Below are positions 6,889-8,928 of a DNA stretch of 8,928 nt, in pieces (positions within the stretch are counted from its first letter, which is position 1; every line of letters begins with the position of its first letter). The notes beneath the pieces were generated by a model. The model had not been told where the DNA came from, did no database searches, and was given only the letters and a program-made list of their open reading frames with translations. Source of the DNA: Phycisphaerae bacterium (GTDB lineage: Bacteria > Planctomycetota > Phycisphaerae > Phycisphaerales > UBA1924); assembly GCA_016794945.1 (NCBI GenBank), contig JAEUIX010000049.1, positions 1 to 8,928 on the forward strand. Reading direction: 5' to 3'. Made by a program: the position numbers and the translations under genes.

Positions 6889-6996
6889 GGGGTCCGATCG
6901 GAGCATACCCGCGGTCGGCCGTTGCACCGGCGCGCCCATGTCTGATAGGGTGCACGGAACCCAGACCGGGCGGACCCGTGCACGCCCGCGATTCAC
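6889..6996. promoter_or_regulatory. Divergent promoter region of the methyltransferase and NRPS-like genes
   Basis: All signals for both genes must fit in these 108 bases if the chosen starts are right. For the plus strand a candidate promoter is TTGCAC (6922-6927), 18 bases, then TAGGGT (6946-6951) with an extended TG at 6943-6944. It is weak in the -35 but keeps the T, A and T most important in the -10. For the minus strand TATGCT (6907-6902) matches the -10 consensus at 4 of 6 and would give a leader of only about 7 bases before ATG 6888; no -35 is visible. Neither gene has a clear Shine-Dalgarno. Confidence 0.4.
6950..6983. promoter_or_regulatory. Inverted repeat GTGCACGG-N18-CCGTGCAC, candidate operator
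   Basis: The arms at 6950-6957 and 6976-6983 are perfect 8-base complements, and each contains the self-palindromic hexamer GTGCAC. The hexamer centres are 28 bases apart. The left arm overlaps the end of the proposed -10 and the start point; the right arm ends 13 bases before the ATG at 6997. This suits a dimeric repressor site or a leader hairpin. It is not assigned to a known regulator. Confidence 0.4.
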
Positions 6997-8928
6997 ATGG
7001 CGACAGCCCTGCCGACATCACGATCGACCGTCGAGGTCCGCGCCGATCGGCGCGGAGGCGAGGAGCCCCTGCCCGAACGGTTCCTTGATCTCCCCTTGAC
7101 AGCAGCCTTCGCCGGACAGGCCGACCGCACCGGCGACCGTCTGGCTCTCGACGACGGCTCGGATCGATGGACATACCGCCACACGCTCGACCGCGCGCTG
7201 GCGCTGGCCGCCGGCATCGCCGAACGCTCCCCCGACCGCGCCGCGCCAGTGGCGGTGCGCAGCGAGCCGAGCGCCCGCGGCGTTGTCCTGATGCTGGGCG
7301 TCATGTTCAGCGGGCGGCCGCTGCTGTGCCTCGACCCGCAGCACCCGGTGGACCACCTCGCCGGACAGATCAGAGCGTTCGGCGCGCGGCTGGTGATCGA
7401 CGACCCGGACGCAACGCCGCTGCCCGACGCCCGACGTTGGACCGTGAGCCTCGCCGCCGAGCCAGGCCCGGCCCCGCCGCCGCCGCGCATCGGCCCGGCC
7501 GACACCGCCGCGATCGTTTCGACCAGCGGCTCGACCGGCCGGCCCAAGGGCGTCATCAAGACGCACGCGAGCTTCATGAACACGGCCAGGTACTACGTCG
7601 CGTCGCTGGGATCGCACGCCAGCGAGCGGCACGCGCTGGTCGCCGGCCTGGGCTACATGGCGGCGTACCCGCCGATCTTCGGCGCCCTGCTCACGGGCGG
7701 CAGTGTGCACCCCCTGGCCGTCGCCCGGCGGGGAGTCGAGGCCCTGGCCCGCTGGCTGTGCGACCGGCGCATCAGCGTGCTGGACCTCTCGCCGACGCTC
7801 TTCCGGCGACTGGCGACCCTTCCGGATGCGACGGAATCACTGCGCAGCGTGCGGCTGCTGCGCTTCAGCGGCGAAACGGTCCGGCCGACGGACGTGCGCC
7901 TCGCCCGCGCGGTGCTGCCGCCCGGGGCGGTCATCGAGACGTTCTTCGGCAGCGCCGAAGCCGGGCTGTGCTGCCGGCGCGTGATCCGGCCCGGCGACGA
8001 GGTGGAAACCGGAGCCTTGCACAGCGGGCGCCCGATCGACAACCAGCGCATCGACCTGCTGAACGACGACGGTGTCCCCGTTCCCGACGGCACGGTGGGG
8101 CGGATCGTCGTCTCGGGGCGCACGGTGTCGCCGGGGTACGCCAACGACGCCGCGGCGACCGCCGATGTGTTCGCCGACGATCCGCGCGAGCCGGGCGCCC
8201 GGGTCTTCCGTTCGGCCGACTTCGCCCGCCGCCTGCCCGGCGGCGAGATCGAGCACGCCGGTCGGTCCGATTCGCTCCTGAAGGTCAACGGGGTGCGCAT
8301 CGATCCCGGGGCCGTGGAGTCCGCCATCGCAGCGGTGCAGGGCGTTCGCGACGCCGCCGTCGCGATGCGAACCGACGGCAGCGGCCGCGAACGGCTGGTC
8401 GCCTGGTTCGTTCCGTCCCCGGGATTCCCGGCGGGTGCCGGGCTCATCCGGTCCACGCTGCGTCGCAGCCTGCCGCGCGAAGCACTGCCCTCCGCGTACG
8501 TCGCGCTGCCAGCGCTGCCGCGCACCCCGTCGGGCAAAGTCGATCGGCAGGCCTTGCCGGATCCGCCGCAAGAGCCGGCACGGCCCGAGTACCGCGAACC
8601 GCGCGACCCGCTGGAGCGGCAGATCGCCGGGCACTGGTCGGACGTGCTGGCGGTCGAGCGTGTCGGGCTGGACGACAGCTTCGAGGCGCTGGGCGGCACG
8701 AGCCTGGAGGCCGCGGCCCTCACCACGCTGCTCGAATCGACCTACGAACCCGGCGCCGTGGTGCCCACAGTGCTGGCGACGAACGACCGGCTGGAGGACT
8801 TCGTCCGGGCCGTGTCGCGCCGGGTGGTGCCCGCGGGACCGCTGGTCGCCCTGCAGCCCTCGGGCCGCAAGCGACCGTTCTATTTCGTGCACGCGGTGCA
8901 CGGCCTGGTCGGCTACTTCGGCGCGCTG
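6997..8928 (+). CDS. NRPS-like synthetase: adenylation, carrier and start of thioesterase domain, 3' end beyond the window
   Basis: The protein activates a carboxylic acid as an acyl-adenylate, loads it on a phosphopantetheine arm and releases it by a thioesterase. The 644 visible residues hold an adenylation domain (about 33-525) with STSGSTGRPKG (175-185), FGSAEAG (317-323), GRIVVSGRTVSPGY (368-381), FRSADF (404-409), GRSDSLLKVNG (422-432) and TPSGKVDR (510-517, catalytic Lys514). A carrier domain (about 537-610) has LGGTSL with Ser569. A thioesterase start (about 615 on) shows FYFVHAVHG and runs off the edge; about 250 more residues are expected. There is no condensation domain before it. 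The A4 motif reads GYMAAYPPIFGALL, so the Asp that binds alpha-amino groups is replaced by Met221. The substrate may thus be a keto, hydroxy or aryl acid (inference). ATG 6997 is the first start after an in-frame stop at 6946. Confidence 0.9.
   Translation, partial: MATALPTSRSTVEVRADRRGGEEPLPERFLDLPLTAAFAGQADRTGDRLALDDGSDRWTYRHTLDRALALAAGIAERSPDRAAPVAVRSEPSARGVVLMLGVMFSGRPLLCLDPQHPVDHLAGQIRAFGARLVIDDPDATPLPDARRWTVSLAAEPGPAPPPPRIGPADTAAIVSTSGSTGRPKGVIKTHASFMNTARYYVASLGSHASERHALVAGLGYMAAYPPIFGALLTGGSVHPLAVARRGVEALARWLCDRRISVLDLSPTLFRRLATLPDATESLRSVRLLRFSGETVRPTDVRLARAVLPPGAVIETFFGSAEAGLCCRRVIRPGDEVETGALHSGRPIDNQRIDLLNDDGVPVPDGTVGRIVVSGRTVSPGYANDAAATADVFADDPREPGARVFRSADFARRLPGGEIEHAGRSDSLLKVNGVRIDPGAVESAIAAVQGVRDAAVAMRTDGSGRERLVAWFVPSPGFPAGAGLIRSTLRRSLPREALPSAYVALPALPRTPSGKVDRQALPDPPQEPARPEYREPRDPLERQIAGHWSDVLAVERVGLDDSFEALGGTSLEAAALTTLLESTYEPGAVVPTVLATNDRLEDFVRAVSRRVVPAGPLVALQPSGRKRPFYFVHAVHGLVGYFGAL

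Noticed and set aside
6889..6996. Longer methyltransferase start at GTG 6996 (384 residues)
   Set aside because: The extra residues are Arg/Pro-rich and unlike the family N-terminus, and they would consume the whole divergent promoter region. ATG 6888 gives a normal family length.
6368..7174. Minus-strand open frame of 268 codons bridging the divergent starts
   Set aside because: It is out of frame with the methyltransferase, is Arg/Gly-rich, and has no recognisable motif.
7653..8901. Minus-strand open frames of 354-357 codons inside the NRPS-like gene
   Set aside because: They are compositional shadows: the plus frame carries all adenylation and carrier motifs in the right order.

Overview
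This is a GC-rich bacterial window that looks like chromosome of a planctomycete, most likely class Phycisphaerae. The main evidence is the secreted multidomain protein at 2977-5721. It ends in a duplicated dockerin-like Asp-rich motif (GPDGFITGTDFD / GPDGFITGADFD) closed by a C-terminal Gly-Cys. Upstream of that it carries the PPC-like and Ig-like modules common in Phycisphaerales exported proteins. I see no rRNA, tRNA, CRISPR array, insertion sequence or phage gene. Coding density is high and no gene-free gap reaches 300 bases.

Layout. (1) Positions 1-2810, minus strand: an open frame of 936 codons that leaves the window at the left edge. It encodes a secreted, extremely Gly-rich protein built from tandem repeats of about 243 residues; three are complete and a fourth is cut. 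The long plus-strand open frames here are its antisense shadows. (2) 2811-2976: the Shine-Dalgarno site and a possible promoter of that gene, then a strong intrinsic terminator and a second hairpin belonging to the next gene upstream. (3) 2977-5721, minus: a 914-residue exported mosaic protein with a beta-rich N-terminal region, a PPC-like domain, a C-type lectin domain with EPN and WND motifs, an Ig-like domain, a second PPC/DVUA0089-like region and a C-terminal dockerin-like pair. (4) 5842-6888, minus: a class I SAM-dependent O-methyltransferase. (5) 6889-6996: a divergent intergenic region with an inverted repeat, GTGCACGG-N18-CCGTGCAC. (6) 6997-8928, plus: an NRPS-like adenylation domain, carrier domain and the start of a thioesterase domain, cut by the right edge.

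How they fit together. The left 5.7 kb encodes two surface or extracellular proteins with their own translation signals and a terminator between them. The right 3.1 kb looks like one side of a small secondary-metabolite locus: a divergent pair of an O-methyltransferase and a single-module A-T-TE synthetase. The A domain lacks the Asp that normally holds the alpha-amino group of an amino acid, so its substrate may be a keto, hydroxy or aryl acid. The most distinctive item is the tandem-repeat protein, in which each unit carries a vicinal Cys pair in a D-x-D-C-C-G motif at near-constant spacing.
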